NCBI RefSeq assembly: GCF_003751945.1
Contig: NZ_RJKL01000001.1
Span: 4,526,001 to 4,590,000, forward strand
Source of the DNA: Couchioplanes caeruleus
Lineage (GTDB): Bacteria; Actinomycetota; Actinomycetes; Mycobacteriales; Micromonosporaceae
Direction: 5' to 3'
Length of the DNA stretch: 64,000 nt
Under the pieces are notes generated by a model that did no database searches, was not told the origin of the DNA, and saw only the letters and a program-made list of their open reading frames with translations. Of this stretch, positions 46,898-54,882 are shown one piece after another; the stretch's first letter is position 1, and every line of letters starts with the position of its first letter. A program made the position numbers and the translations under genes.

Positions 46898-48495
46898 CGA
46901 CGACCGCAGAGCTGCGCCGGCGCTGGCCGGCGGTCCGCCGCGAGCCCGCCGTGCTTACGGTGGCCATGCTGGCCAGCTACACCGTGGACCCGATCGTGCC
47001 GTATCTGGGCGTCGGCCTGCATGACGTCGGCCTGACCGCAGCGCCCACCGTCGGACCGTTCAACCAGATCGTCCAGCAGTGCCTTGACGACGACGGCGAG
47101 GTTGCCCGGCTGGCGCCGGACGTGCTGGTCGTCGCGCCGCGCTTCGAGGAGCTATGGAGCCGGGCGCCGCTAGCCGGCTCGCCGGACCCGGAGACGTACG
47201 CCCGGGACCTGCTCTTCCTGGCCGACACCGCGCTCGGCGCCGCCGAACGGTGGCGCAGCTGCCTGGTCTTCGTCCTGCCCGCCGTGCCCGAGACCCGGCC
47301 GTACGGCGTGGCCGACCACGGCTCGCCGCACGGTGCCGAGGCCGTCGCCGCCACGGTCCGGCAGGCGCTGCGCCGGCGGCTGTCCGGGCATCCGAACGTC
47401 TACCTGGCCGACTGCGAGGCCGCGGTCCGTACAGTGGGCAGCCGGCACGCCCACCACCCGGCGCTCTTCCGGTTCGCCAAGGTGCCCTATACCGACGACG
47501 TCTTCGCCGAGCTCGCCGGCCAGATCACCAGGCTGCTGCGGTTGCGATACGCGCCACCGCGAAGCGGCATCGTGATCGACGCGGACAGCCTGCTTGCGGG
47601 GACGGAGGCCGGTTCGGAGTCGCTCCAGCCGGTGCTGACCGAGCTGCGCCGCACCGGTGCGCGGGTCGCCCTGCGCGGCACCGTGGACCGGGGGGAACTG
47701 TGGGCCGCAGTCCGGTCTGCCCTCAGCGACGACTGGATGGAGCTGGTCGACGACGTGGTTCTGGACGAGCGGCCGGTGGAGGAGCAGCTTCGGGACGTCG
47801 CGTCGGTCCTGGGCCTGGCCGCCGAGCAGATGGTGGTGCTGACCGCGGCCGAACCGCTTGCTCGGCAGCTGGCATCACGCGCGCTCCGCCTGGCGGACAG
47901 TACCGATCTGTGGCCGGCCCAGGTGGCCGCCGCCGGTCTGTACGACTCCCTGCCTCCGGCCGTGGACAACCAGGACGGCGGGATGGAGATCGCCGCGGCG
48001 CAGCCGTCCCGGTCACTCTCCGTCGAGGAGTACATCGCGGGGCTGGACGTCCGGGTGCAATGGCGCGCCGCGGACCAGGAAGCCGTGCCGGAGGTGTTGG
48101 AGATGTTGCTGCGCACGAAGGACTTCGCGCTCGGGGGCACGCACACCGAACAGGCGCTCGGCGAGGCGATCGCCGACAGGTCCACGGAGATCCTGCTCGC
48201 GGACGTGCGGGATCGGCTGGGCGACTACGGCTTGGGCGCCGCGGTCCGGCTGCGATACGACGGCCGCGAATGCGTCGTCGACCTGCTCCTGGTGTCCTGC
48301 CCGGTGCTCGGCAAGGGCGTCGAAGACGAGGTGATGAGCCGGATCTTGCGGTTGGCCGCCGACCACGGGTGCCAGAGGGTGACGTTCCGCTACATGGACA
48401 CCGGCCGCAACGGATTGGTCCTGTCCTACCTGCGCGAGAAGATCTCCGCCGACCCGGCATCCGGGATCACCGTCCGGATGGAGCGCCATGTCTGA
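46894..48495 (+). CDS. Stand-alone FkbH-like protein with a degenerate HAD domain
   Basis: A 533-residue protein of FkbH layout: SGNH-like N-terminal part (about 15-210; L-A-S-Y-T-V-D-P, P-F-N-Q), HAD part (about 220-375) and GNAT-like C-terminal part (about 380-530; L-G-D-Y-G-L-G-A). In active members the HAD part takes 1,3-bisphosphoglycerate and the protein passes a glyceryl group through Cys to an ACP. Here the nucleophile motif D-L-D-N-T-L-W reads D-A-D-S-L-L-A, with Asp229 and Asp231 kept. The conserved Lys segment and the later D-D-N-P motif (here T-A-A-E-P) are lost. Cys469 in S-C-P-V-L-G-K-G-V-E remains. The phosphatase step is therefore doubtful, and acyl transfer may persist. It overlaps E2 by 4 bases and the last NRPS by 8. 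Confidence 0.82.
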   Translation: MTTTAELRRRWPAVRREPAVLTVAMLASYTVDPIVPYLGVGLHDVGLTAAPTVGPFNQIVQQCLDDDGEVARLAPDVLVVAPRFEELWSRAPLAGSPDPETYARDLLFLADTALGAAERWRSCLVFVLPAVPETRPYGVADHGSPHGAEAVAATVRQALRRRLSGHPNVYLADCEAAVRTVGSRHAHHPALFRFAKVPYTDDVFAELAGQITRLLRLRYAPPRSGIVIDADSLLAGTEAGSESLQPVLTELRRTGARVALRGTVDRGELWAAVRSALSDDWMELVDDVVLDERPVEEQLRDVASVLGLAAEQMVVLTAAEPLARQLASRALRLADSTDLWPAQVAAAGLYDSLPPAVDNQDGGMEIAAAQPSRSLSVEEYIAGLDVRVQWRAADQEAVPEVLEMLLRTKDFALGGTHTEQALGEAIADRSTEILLADVRDRLGDYGLGAAVRLRYDGRECVVDLLLVSCPVLGKGVEDEVMSRILRLAADHGCQRVTFRYMDTGRNGLVLSYLREKISADPASGITVRMERHV

Positions 48496-51400
48496 GCGAT
48501 TCGGCAGCGTCGTCGATCTCGTCCGGGCACAGGTGCGCCGGGCGCCCGAGCAGCAGGCGATCGCCTGGCGGGACGAGGCGCTGACCTACCAGCAGCTTTG
48601 GGACGGAGCGGAACTGGTCGCCGAGCGGCTGCGCGGCGGCGGCGTGCGTCCAGACGACGTCGTCGGGCTGTGCGCGCGCCGCTCCCCGGAGCTGGTAGTC
48701 GGGGTGCTTGGGATCCTGCGGGCCGGCGGCGCGTACCTGCCGCTGGATACCGGTTATCCGGCCGCCCGGCTGCACTACATGCTGGAGCAGGCCGGCGCCC
48801 GGCTGATCGTGGGGCACCGCGACAGTGCCGGGCCCATCCTCGGCGACCGCGAGCTGGTTCCGCTCAACGACCTGCGCGACGCGGACGGACGGTGGGCGCC
48901 GGGCGAGCCTCCGACGACGGCCGGCCCGGAGCCCGCGATCGGCCCGGAGAACCTAGGCTATGTGATGTTCACGTCCGGGTCGACCGGTCGGCCCAAGGGC
49001 GTAATGCAGACCCACGGCGCCCTGGCCGGCCTGGTCCGCTGGCAGCTCGCCGACTCGGTAGCCGGTCCCGGCGACGTGACCACCCAGTTCGCGCCGATCT
49101 CGTTCGATGTGTCGTTCCAGGAGATCTTCGCGACTCTGGCCTCCGGCGGCTGCCTGCTCTGCCTCGACGACGAGGAACGCCGGGATCCGATCCGGCTCTG
49201 GGGGCTGCTCGTCCGGCACCGGGTCGCCCGGCTTTTTCTGCCGTACGTCGCGCTGCAGACGCTGGCGCTCTTCGCCGACGACCTGCCGGATTCGCCACCG
49301 GCGCTCCGCGAGATCATCACGGCCGGTGAGGCGCTGCGCTGCGACGACCGGATCAAGCGGCTCTTCGCCCGGCTCTCCGGATGCCACCTGATCAACCAGT
49401 ACGGACCCACCGAGACCCACGTGGTGACCCGATATCGGCTGCCGGCGGAACCGGCGTCCTGGCCGTTGCTGCCGCCGATCGGCACCAGCGTCGCCGGTGC
49501 GGGACTGCACGTGCTCGGCCCGGACGGCGTGCCTGTCCCGCCGGGACAGCCGGGGGAGCTGCACGTCTCCGGCACGCCTGTGGCGCGCGGATACATCGGG
49601 CGCGAAGATCTGACCCGGCAGCGGTTCCGCTCCACGCCCGATGGTACGGATTCGATGTACGCCACCGGTGACGTCGTCGAGGAACGCGACGGCGTCCTGC
49701 ACTACCTGGGCCGCGACGACGACCAGGTTAAGGTCAACGGCGTCCGGGTGGAGCCGGCCGAGGTGGAGCGTGAGCTGCTCGCCCTCGACGGCGTCCGGGA
49801 GGCCGCGGTGGTGGCCGACCATGGCCGCCTGATCGGTTTCGTGACCGGCGGCCTGGGCGCGGACCGGGGCGGCGCGTCCCGCGAGGAGCTAGCCGCCCGG
49901 GTGCCGGCACACCTGGTGCCCAGCCGCGTCCTGGTCGTCCGGGTCCTGCCCACCACGCCGAGTGGCAAGATCGACCGGGCCAAGCTCCTGGAGACGGCCC
50001 ACGTCGGTGACGCCGGCGGCGCCGGCCTGGAGAGCATCTGCCGCGCCGAGCTGGGTCTCGCCACCAGCGCCGCCGCCGGTTCGGGCGCGGACCTGCGCGC
50101 GGCAGGCGTCGACTCCCTCGCCGCCGCGCGGATCGCAGCCCGGATCGCTTCGGAGTTCCGGGTGCTGGTGCGCATCGATGAGGTGATGGCGGCGACGTCG
50201 CTGGAGCAGTTCCGCGAGGTGGTCGCCCGTGCGCCGCGGATCAACCGGGAAGCGGTGTCGCCGCCTGCCGGCCCGCTCCCACTCTCCGCCATGCAACAGC
50301 AGATCTTCATCGACCAGCTGCTGGCCGAAGGGAATCAGACACAGTGGGCGATGGTGGAGCTTGACGTGCGGGGACCCTTCGATGCTGCCCGCGCGGAACG
50401 GGCAGTCCGGACGCTGACGAACCGCCATGCGGCCCTGCGGACCCGCTACGACTTCGGTGAGCACTATCTTCAGCAGGATTTCACTGCAGGGGCGGATCCG
50501 GAGATTGTGCACCGTGAAGCCGCCGGAGAGCCGGAGATGACGGCGCTGCGCCGACATCGGGCGACCCAGGGCTACGACTTCGGCACGGTGGCGAACCTCA
50601 CCGTCGACATCATCCGGCTCGCGCCCGAACATCACCGGCTCCTCCTCCGTGTGCACCACGCCTCCGCCGACGGCTGGTCGTTCGCCGTGCTCTGCGACGA
50701 GTTCGCGGCGCTGTACACAGATCCGGAGCGGGCTCTCACTCCCGCCGTGCAGTGCTGGCAGCTGCCCGAGCCCGACGACGAGACCCGCAAAGCGGATCTG
50801 GATTACTGGGAGACCCGGCTGAGCCACCTGGCAGCCGCGCCCGCGCTCGACTGGGGAGCGGCACACGAGCAGCTGCGGGGCGAGCCTCGCCTGCGGCGAA
50901 AAGCAGTCACCCTGACCATCGAACAGGTCGCATCGGTGCGCTCCTGGGCAGATAGGGCACACGCCACGCCATTTGCCGTGCTCCTCGCCGCCTGGACCGC
51001 ACAATTCAACGCCAGCGAGGTAGGCGTCGCCGTTCCGTTCGCCACACGCAAGACCACCGAGAGTCTTAGCTGCGTTGGGCTTCTCCTGAACACTTTGGTG
51101 CTGCCCCTGCCGACCCAGGCAGAGAACTTCTGCGTCCTTGTCGGCCAAGTGGACGGCGAGGTGGCCGCCGCGGCGGCACATCACAGCACCGCGTTGCCCG
51201 AGCTTCTGGCCCGGCTTGGCGTGCAGCGAGTCCCCGGCCGTCCACCCCTGGCTCGGATGATCGTTACCCTCCAGCCGCCGGGCCCGCGCTCCTGGGTGCT
51301 CGGCCCCGACGGCCCGGAGGCCACTCTGATCCTCGACCTCGACATGCCTGAGCCCACCGGTTTCGACCTGGTCCTCAACCTCGACGACCGCGGAGACCGC

Positions 51401-51502
51401 ATCATCGGCTGGATTGACTACGACACCGAGGCGCTGGACGGCACCAGAGTCGACGCTCTCGTCGCCGGCTGGAAGAAGACACTCGAGCAACCAATACCCT
51501 GA
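48488..51502 (+). CDS. NRPS, A-T-C (Pro-like code), terminal condensation domain
   Basis: A 1004-residue protein in the inverted order A-T-C. The adenylation domain (about residues 5-490) has F-T-S-G-S-T-G-R-P-K-G and N-Q-Y-G-P-T-E-T. Its specificity residues read by eye are D-V-Q-F-I-A-Q-V-V, close to proline codes (D-V-Q-L/F-I-A-H-V-V/A). The carrier Ser543 is in A-G-V-D-S-L. The condensation domain (about 590-1000) has an intact H-H-A-S-A-D-G (His723, His724, Asp728). A C domain after a carrier should condense that carrier's amino acid with one on another protein; the condensation-less A-T protein at 26996-28960 is a natural acceptor. It is the last gene of the operon. Confidence 0.9.
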   Translation: MSERFGSVVDLVRAQVRRAPEQQAIAWRDEALTYQQLWDGAELVAERLRGGGVRPDDVVGLCARRSPELVVGVLGILRAGGAYLPLDTGYPAARLHYMLEQAGARLIVGHRDSAGPILGDRELVPLNDLRDADGRWAPGEPPTTAGPEPAIGPENLGYVMFTSGSTGRPKGVMQTHGALAGLVRWQLADSVAGPGDVTTQFAPISFDVSFQEIFATLASGGCLLCLDDEERRDPIRLWGLLVRHRVARLFLPYVALQTLALFADDLPDSPPALREIITAGEALRCDDRIKRLFARLSGCHLINQYGPTETHVVTRYRLPAEPASWPLLPPIGTSVAGAGLHVLGPDGVPVPPGQPGELHVSGTPVARGYIGREDLTRQRFRSTPDGTDSMYATGDVVEERDGVLHYLGRDDDQVKVNGVRVEPAEVERELLALDGVREAAVVADHGRLIGFVTGGLGADRGGASREELAARVPAHLVPSRVLVVRVLPTTPSGKIDRAKLLETAHVGDAGGAGLESICRAELGLATSAAAGSGADLRAAGVDSLAAARIAARIASEFRVLVRIDEVMAATSLEQFREVVARAPRINREAVSPPAGPLPLSAMQQQIFIDQLLAEGNQTQWAMVELDVRGPFDAARAERAVRTLTNRHAALRTRYDFGEHYLQQDFTAGADPEIVHREAAGEPEMTALRRHRATQGYDFGTVANLTVDIIRLAPEHHRLLLRVHHASADGWSFAVLCDEFAALYTDPERALTPAVQCWQLPEPDDETRKADLDYWETRLSHLAAAPALDWGAAHEQLRGEPRLRRKAVTLTIEQVASVRSWADRAHATPFAVLLAAWTAQFNASEVGVAVPFATRKTTESLSCVGLLLNTLVLPLPTQAENFCVLVGQVDGEVAAAAAHHSTALPELLARLGVQRVPGRPPLARMIVTLQPPGPRSWVLGPDGPEATLILDLDMPEPTGFDLVLNLDDRGDRIIGWIDYDTEALDGTRVDALVAGWKKTLEQPIP

Positions 51503-51862
51503 GCCCTCCGCGCATCCGAGGGTGATCCCCAGCCGGTGGTCGCCCTCGGGTGCATCACTACATGGCGTTGCGTGGCCACCTGTCGGGTCAGCCCTGCCAG
51601 CACGCTGCTCCTCAGTGCAGCTTCGCACTCCAGCCCAGCCAGGTGCCCCTCCCGACGAAGCCACCGGCGCGGGCTGTCGAGACACCCCGTCAGGTCCTAT
51701 AGTCCGGGACGCGGACCGCCTGACCTCGTTGTCTGCGGCATGGCGCATGTCGTTGATCAGCTACGCGGCGCTGAAACCTCATACGCGCACATTTTGCCGT
51801 CTTGGTCCGATTCGATGGAATGTGCACGCGCAGTGTCCGACCACAGCGTGCGCCGGCGGGCA
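51503..51862. other. Intergenic region after the biosynthetic operon, with a weak terminator hairpin
   Basis: No gene is seen. A 7-bp stem (51516-51522 with 51543-51549, ccgaggg/ccctcgg) around a 20-base loop lies 14 bases after the last NRPS stop and may end the operon. The rest, up to the convergent TPR-like gene, shows nothing recognisable. Confidence 0.35.
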
Positions 51863-52549
51863 TCACGCGGGAGGCGGGCAGGGCGAGAGGGCATCCAGCA
51901 ACCAGGTCAAGCGCAGGTCACGGGCGGTGAGAGACGCCGTCTCGCGCAACTGGTCGGCTTCCGGACCGACGCGCAATTCGAGGGCGAGAGCGAGGGCGGC
52001 AGCGGCGGTTTGCGGTCTGGCTCCGAGCGTGGCTCGCAGATGATAGGAGCGGCGTAGCAGGCGAAGCCCCTCGTCGCGGCGCTCTTTCAGCAGGTGAGCC
52101 CCGATGTGGCGGGCCGTGTAAGACTCGAGCAGCGCGTCACCTTGCGCAACGGCCCTATCCTGGGCGCGGTGATACGCGACCGTGGCTTCGTCCGACTTGC
52201 GGTCGATGTTCTCGGCCAGAACGCCGAGCCAGAATGTCGCCCAACCGGCTAAGCGCAGATCGGCGGTCGCGGCGGCGAAGGCGTTGCGGGCGCGCGATGC
52301 GTCGTCGGCCTGCGGGCTGCGGGCGAACAGCAGGCGAACGTAGCGCAGCTGCGCATCCAGGTAGCCGGACCGTACCGGATCGGATGACGCGAGTTCGGCG
52401 ACCGCCTCGTGCGCCTCGGCCGGGTCGTCGAGCTGCCACCAGTGGCGATCCACCAGGATCTCGGCACGATCCGCCGGAGCAGCGCACGCAAGAGCTTCGT
52501 CCCACCGCCCCGCGCGACGCAACGCCAGGGAAACCGTTTCAGCACTCAT
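51863..52549 (-). CDS. TPR-like helical-repeat protein, unknown function
   Basis: A 228-residue all-helical protein. Its pattern of short helices with alternating small and large residues (A-G-W-A-T-F-W-L-G-V-L-A-E-N, then A-x-x-x-Y-H-R-A-Q-D-R-A) resembles tetratricopeptide repeats, about four copies. Such proteins usually mediate protein contacts. No catalytic motif is seen. ATG 52549 is the first start and matches the helical register. An IS5-family element lies 28 bases upstream of the start, so the native promoter was probably displaced. It is convergent with the NRPS operon. Confidence 0.55.
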   Translation of the reverse strand: MSAETVSLALRRAGRWDEALACAAPADRAEILVDRHWWQLDDPAEAHEAVAELASSDPVRSGYLDAQLRYVRLLFARSPQADDASRARNAFAAATADLRLAGWATFWLGVLAENIDRKSDEATVAYHRAQDRAVAQGDALLESYTARHIGAHLLKERRDEGLRLLRRSYHLRATLGARPQTAAAALALALELRVGPEADQLRETASLTARDLRLTWLLDALSPCPPPA

Positions 52550-52576
52550 GCCGCCAATCTAGACAGACGGCGCTTA

Positions 52577-53602
52577 GTGCCCGTCTGGAAACTTGGGTCT
52601 GTCGATGGGTAGGCGGTGCGGCGCGTCTGAATGACATGGGTAGGGCCTTGAGGTAGAAGCGCAGGTAACCACACCAAACACGCTCGATCCCTCAAGGCCC
52701 TGTATGACTTTCTACCTGGTCGGTGGCGCCGGCGCATCCACCGCCTCTGTCGTGTCCGCCGATCACCTGCCCAGCAACCGTGCCCGTCTTTATCCGTCGG
52801 ACACCAGCGACGCGGAATGGCAGGTCATCGCCCCGCTGATCCCGGCTGGACAGCCGAGCCGTCGCGGCGGGCGCCGGCCGGTGCATTCACGCCGCGACAT
52901 CGTCGACGCGATCCGCTACCTCGCCCACAACGGCTGCGTCTGGCGGGCCTTACCCGCCGATTTCCCGCCCTGGCAGACCGTCTACGACTACCACGCCCGC
53001 TGGAGCACCGACGGCACCGTCAACCGCCTGCACAACACCCTGCGCGACCAGGTCCGCACCGCAGCCGGCCGCGAACCCGAGCCGAGCGCAGCCATCATCG
53101 ACTCACAGTCGGTGCGCGCGGCCGAGACCGTCGCCCGGGCCAGCCGCGGCTACGACGCCGGCAAGAGGGTCAACGGCCGTAAACGCCACATCGCCGTGGA
53201 CACCATCGGGCTGCTGCTCGTCGTCGCGGTCAGCGCCGCCTCGGTGCAGGACCGCCAAGCCGGCCGCGTCCTGCTCTGGGCCGTACACACCGTCTGCCGA
53301 AAGGTGACGATGACCTGGGCCGACAGTGGCTACAGCGGCACGCTGGTCGACTTCGCCGCCGCACTCGGCGTCACCGTCACGATCGTCGCGAAATTCGCCG
53401 GACAGTTCGGCTTCCACGTTCTACCCCGGCGCTGGGTGGTGGAACGGACTCTGTCCTGGATCAGCCGATGCCGACGCACCGTACGTGACTACGAACGCCT
53501 ACCCGAACATCACGCCGCGATCGTGCAATGGTCAATGATCATCATCATGAGCCGCCGCCTGGCACGCCATCACCGACCCTGAAACGGTTTCCAGACGGGC
53601 AC
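52577..53602. mobile_element. Complete IS5-family insertion sequence with TTA target duplication
   Basis: The ends are perfect 16-bp inverted repeats (gtgcccgtctggaaac at 52577-52592 and its complement at 53587-53602). TTA flanks both sides (52574-52576 and 53603-53605), a 3-bp TNA-type duplication known in this family. Between the left end and the transposase start, ggccttgagg (about 52638) and cctcaaggcc (about 52692) can form a hairpin just before the start codon. Confidence 0.9.
52704..53582 (+). CDS. IS5-family DDE transposase
   Basis: A 292-residue intact transposase. An N-terminal domain (about residues 30-120, W-Q-V-I-A-P-L-I-P and N-G-C-V-W-R-A-L-P) precedes a DDE catalytic core. 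The acidic residues are in I-I-D-S-Q-S-V, T-W-A-D-S-G-Y-S-G and W-V-V-E-R-T-L-S-W. It also has the family K-R-x-x-G-R-K-R-H block. The reading frame is unbroken from ATG 52704, so the element may be active. The transposase-start region lies in a possible hairpin that could limit translation from outside transcripts. Confidence 0.92.
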   Translation: MTFYLVGGAGASTASVVSADHLPSNRARLYPSDTSDAEWQVIAPLIPAGQPSRRGGRRPVHSRRDIVDAIRYLAHNGCVWRALPADFPPWQTVYDYHARWSTDGTVNRLHNTLRDQVRTAAGREPEPSAAIIDSQSVRAAETVARASRGYDAGKRVNGRKRHIAVDTIGLLLVVAVSAASVQDRQAGRVLLWAVHTVCRKVTMTWADSGYSGTLVDFAAALGVTVTIVAKFAGQFGFHVLPRRWVVERTLSWISRCRRTVRDYERLPEHHAAIVQWSMIIIMSRRLARHHRP

Positions 53603-53669
53603 TTAGACCCGCTGTGCGGCGATCAGTTGTTCGTGAAACCGGACGGTGGAGGGATATGACGCCCCCGCG

Positions 53670-54206
53670 TCAGGCCGTCCACTCCTGTACGAGTACCGAG
53701 TACAGAAGCGAGTCTCGCCAGGTACCTTTGGTGAGGACATGGTCTCGCAGGCGGCCTTCGTATCGCATGCCGAGCTTGTGGACAACGGCGATGGAGGCGG
53801 CATTGCCCGGGCCGATGGCCGCGGAGACTCGATGCAAGCCCAGTTGCTCGAAGGCGAAGGTGACCATTTGCCGAGCTACGTCGGTAGCGTAGCCCTTGCC
53901 CCAGCGGTCGGCACGGATGGCATAGCCTAGTTTCGCTGCTTTGACGCCGGAAAGTCCGAGACGGGCAAAGCCGATCAGCTCGTCGTCGGGGGCTGTGGCG
54001 GCGAGATAGTACTCGGTACGCGGGTCGTCCTGCGCTCGCTTTACGACTCCGTCGATCATCGCTCGAGTGGCGGCCTGGTCGTGCCTGTCGAAGGCGAGCC
54101 ACTGGGTGACCTGGTCGTCGCCGACGATGGCCAACGAGGCAGCTACGTCATCGGTGCGGAACTCCCGCAGAGTGACGTCGCGGCCGGTGAGGGTTACCGG
54201 GTACAT
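53670..54206 (-). CDS. GNAT-family N-acetyltransferase (RimJ/RimL type)
   Basis: A 178-residue acetyltransferase of the Acetyltransf_3 group, which includes ribosomal-protein and antibiotic acetyltransferases. The acetyl-CoA loop R-A-D-R-W-G-K-G-Y-A-T-D-V and the following helix are clear. The motif N-A-A-S-I-A-V-V-H-K-L-G-M-R-Y-E-G is diagnostic of the group. ATG 54206 is chosen because AGGA lies 8 bases upstream; the longer open frame to 54590 has no protein-like character. It lies just after the IS5 element, whose right end is 65 bases past its stop. The substrate cannot be inferred. Confidence 0.85.
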   Translation of the reverse strand: MYPVTLTGRDVTLREFRTDDVAASLAIVGDDQVTQWLAFDRHDQAATRAMIDGVVKRAQDDPRTEYYLAATAPDDELIGFARLGLSGVKAAKLGYAIRADRWGKGYATDVARQMVTFAFEQLGLHRVSAAIGPGNAASIAVVHKLGMRYEGRLRDHVLTKGTWRDSLLYSVLVQEWTA

Positions 54207-54741
54207 AGGCCAATCCTGCCTTACTGCTCCTAGCAACATGGCCGCCGAGGCGGAGAACCATCGCCTCGGCCTACTCGTCGTGCAACTCATCAAAGCGCTC
54301 GACCTCGCCGGCGAAACCGCGCAAGCCGACGGTTCGCTGAAGAACACGAACGCGACCGGATCACCCCTTAGCTCGCCCCCCGTCGTCGACCGCCCGCTGC
54401 ACTGGTCCGAGTGGCGGCGCGCGCAAGGCTTGCTGGGTAGTCTCCAAGGCGGGCCGGACTTGGGTCCGCTGAGACGCCGAGATCTGAGTCTTCTAGGCGG
54501 GGGTGGTGCCAATCGGCGCTCACCCGGGTGGGTGGCCGAGCCCCACGTGGTGCTCCAGTGGTGCTCGGATGTTCGCGACAGTTTCGCCACGGACGCGACT
54601 AAACCAGCACGGCCGCGGATTGGCGCGGACGTTCATGATTTCCATCGGCGCTGAAATGCCCCTTACATAGCCGTGCGTAAGGGGGCAAACCCACAGCGAA
54701 CTGGTCCTTCGTTGTGCTTCCTCGGATGGGGCATCGTTCTA
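54207..54741. other. Non-coding stretch upstream of the acetyltransferase gene
   Basis: About 530 bases with no credible gene on either strand. Part of it is open on both strands, but codon use there is not gene-like. It leads into the tRNA-like repeat at 54742-54785. Confidence 0.35.
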
Positions 54742-54785
54742 ACTACGGATCAGAAGGTTGTCGACTCTTGTCAGCGTTGCGCGGG
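54742..54785 (+). repeat. tRNA-Arg-like fragment and left copy of a 35-bp direct repeat
   Basis: Bases 54742-54759 (actacggatcagaaggtt) equal 22471-22488 of tRNA-Arg(ACG), i.e. anticodon loop and 3' anticodon stem. The segment 54751-54785 recurs at 63626-63660 with 30 of 35 identical bases. The T-arm and acceptor end are degenerate, so this is not a working tRNA gene. It is a candidate attachment-site scar. Confidence 0.65.
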
Positions 54786-54835
54786 CTCCATCTCCCAGGT
54801 GCGGCTGGTTCTCGGGTCGAACCATAGGAAAGGCG

Positions 54836-54871
54836 GCGTTGCCCGGCTCTTGTGAGGGAGCCGGGCAACGC
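54836..54871 (-). terminator. Hairpin terminator downstream of the FG-GAP protein gene
   Basis: A perfect 14-bp stem (54836-54849 with 54858-54871) with an 8-base loop, starting 12 bases past the stop codon of the minus-strand gene. Confidence 0.8.
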
Positions 54872-54882
54872 TGTGGAGTCGG

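Noticed and set aside
54742..54785. A functional tRNA-Arg gene
   Set aside because: Only the anticodon loop and 3' stem match; the D-arm, T-arm and paired acceptor stem are missing or do not pair.
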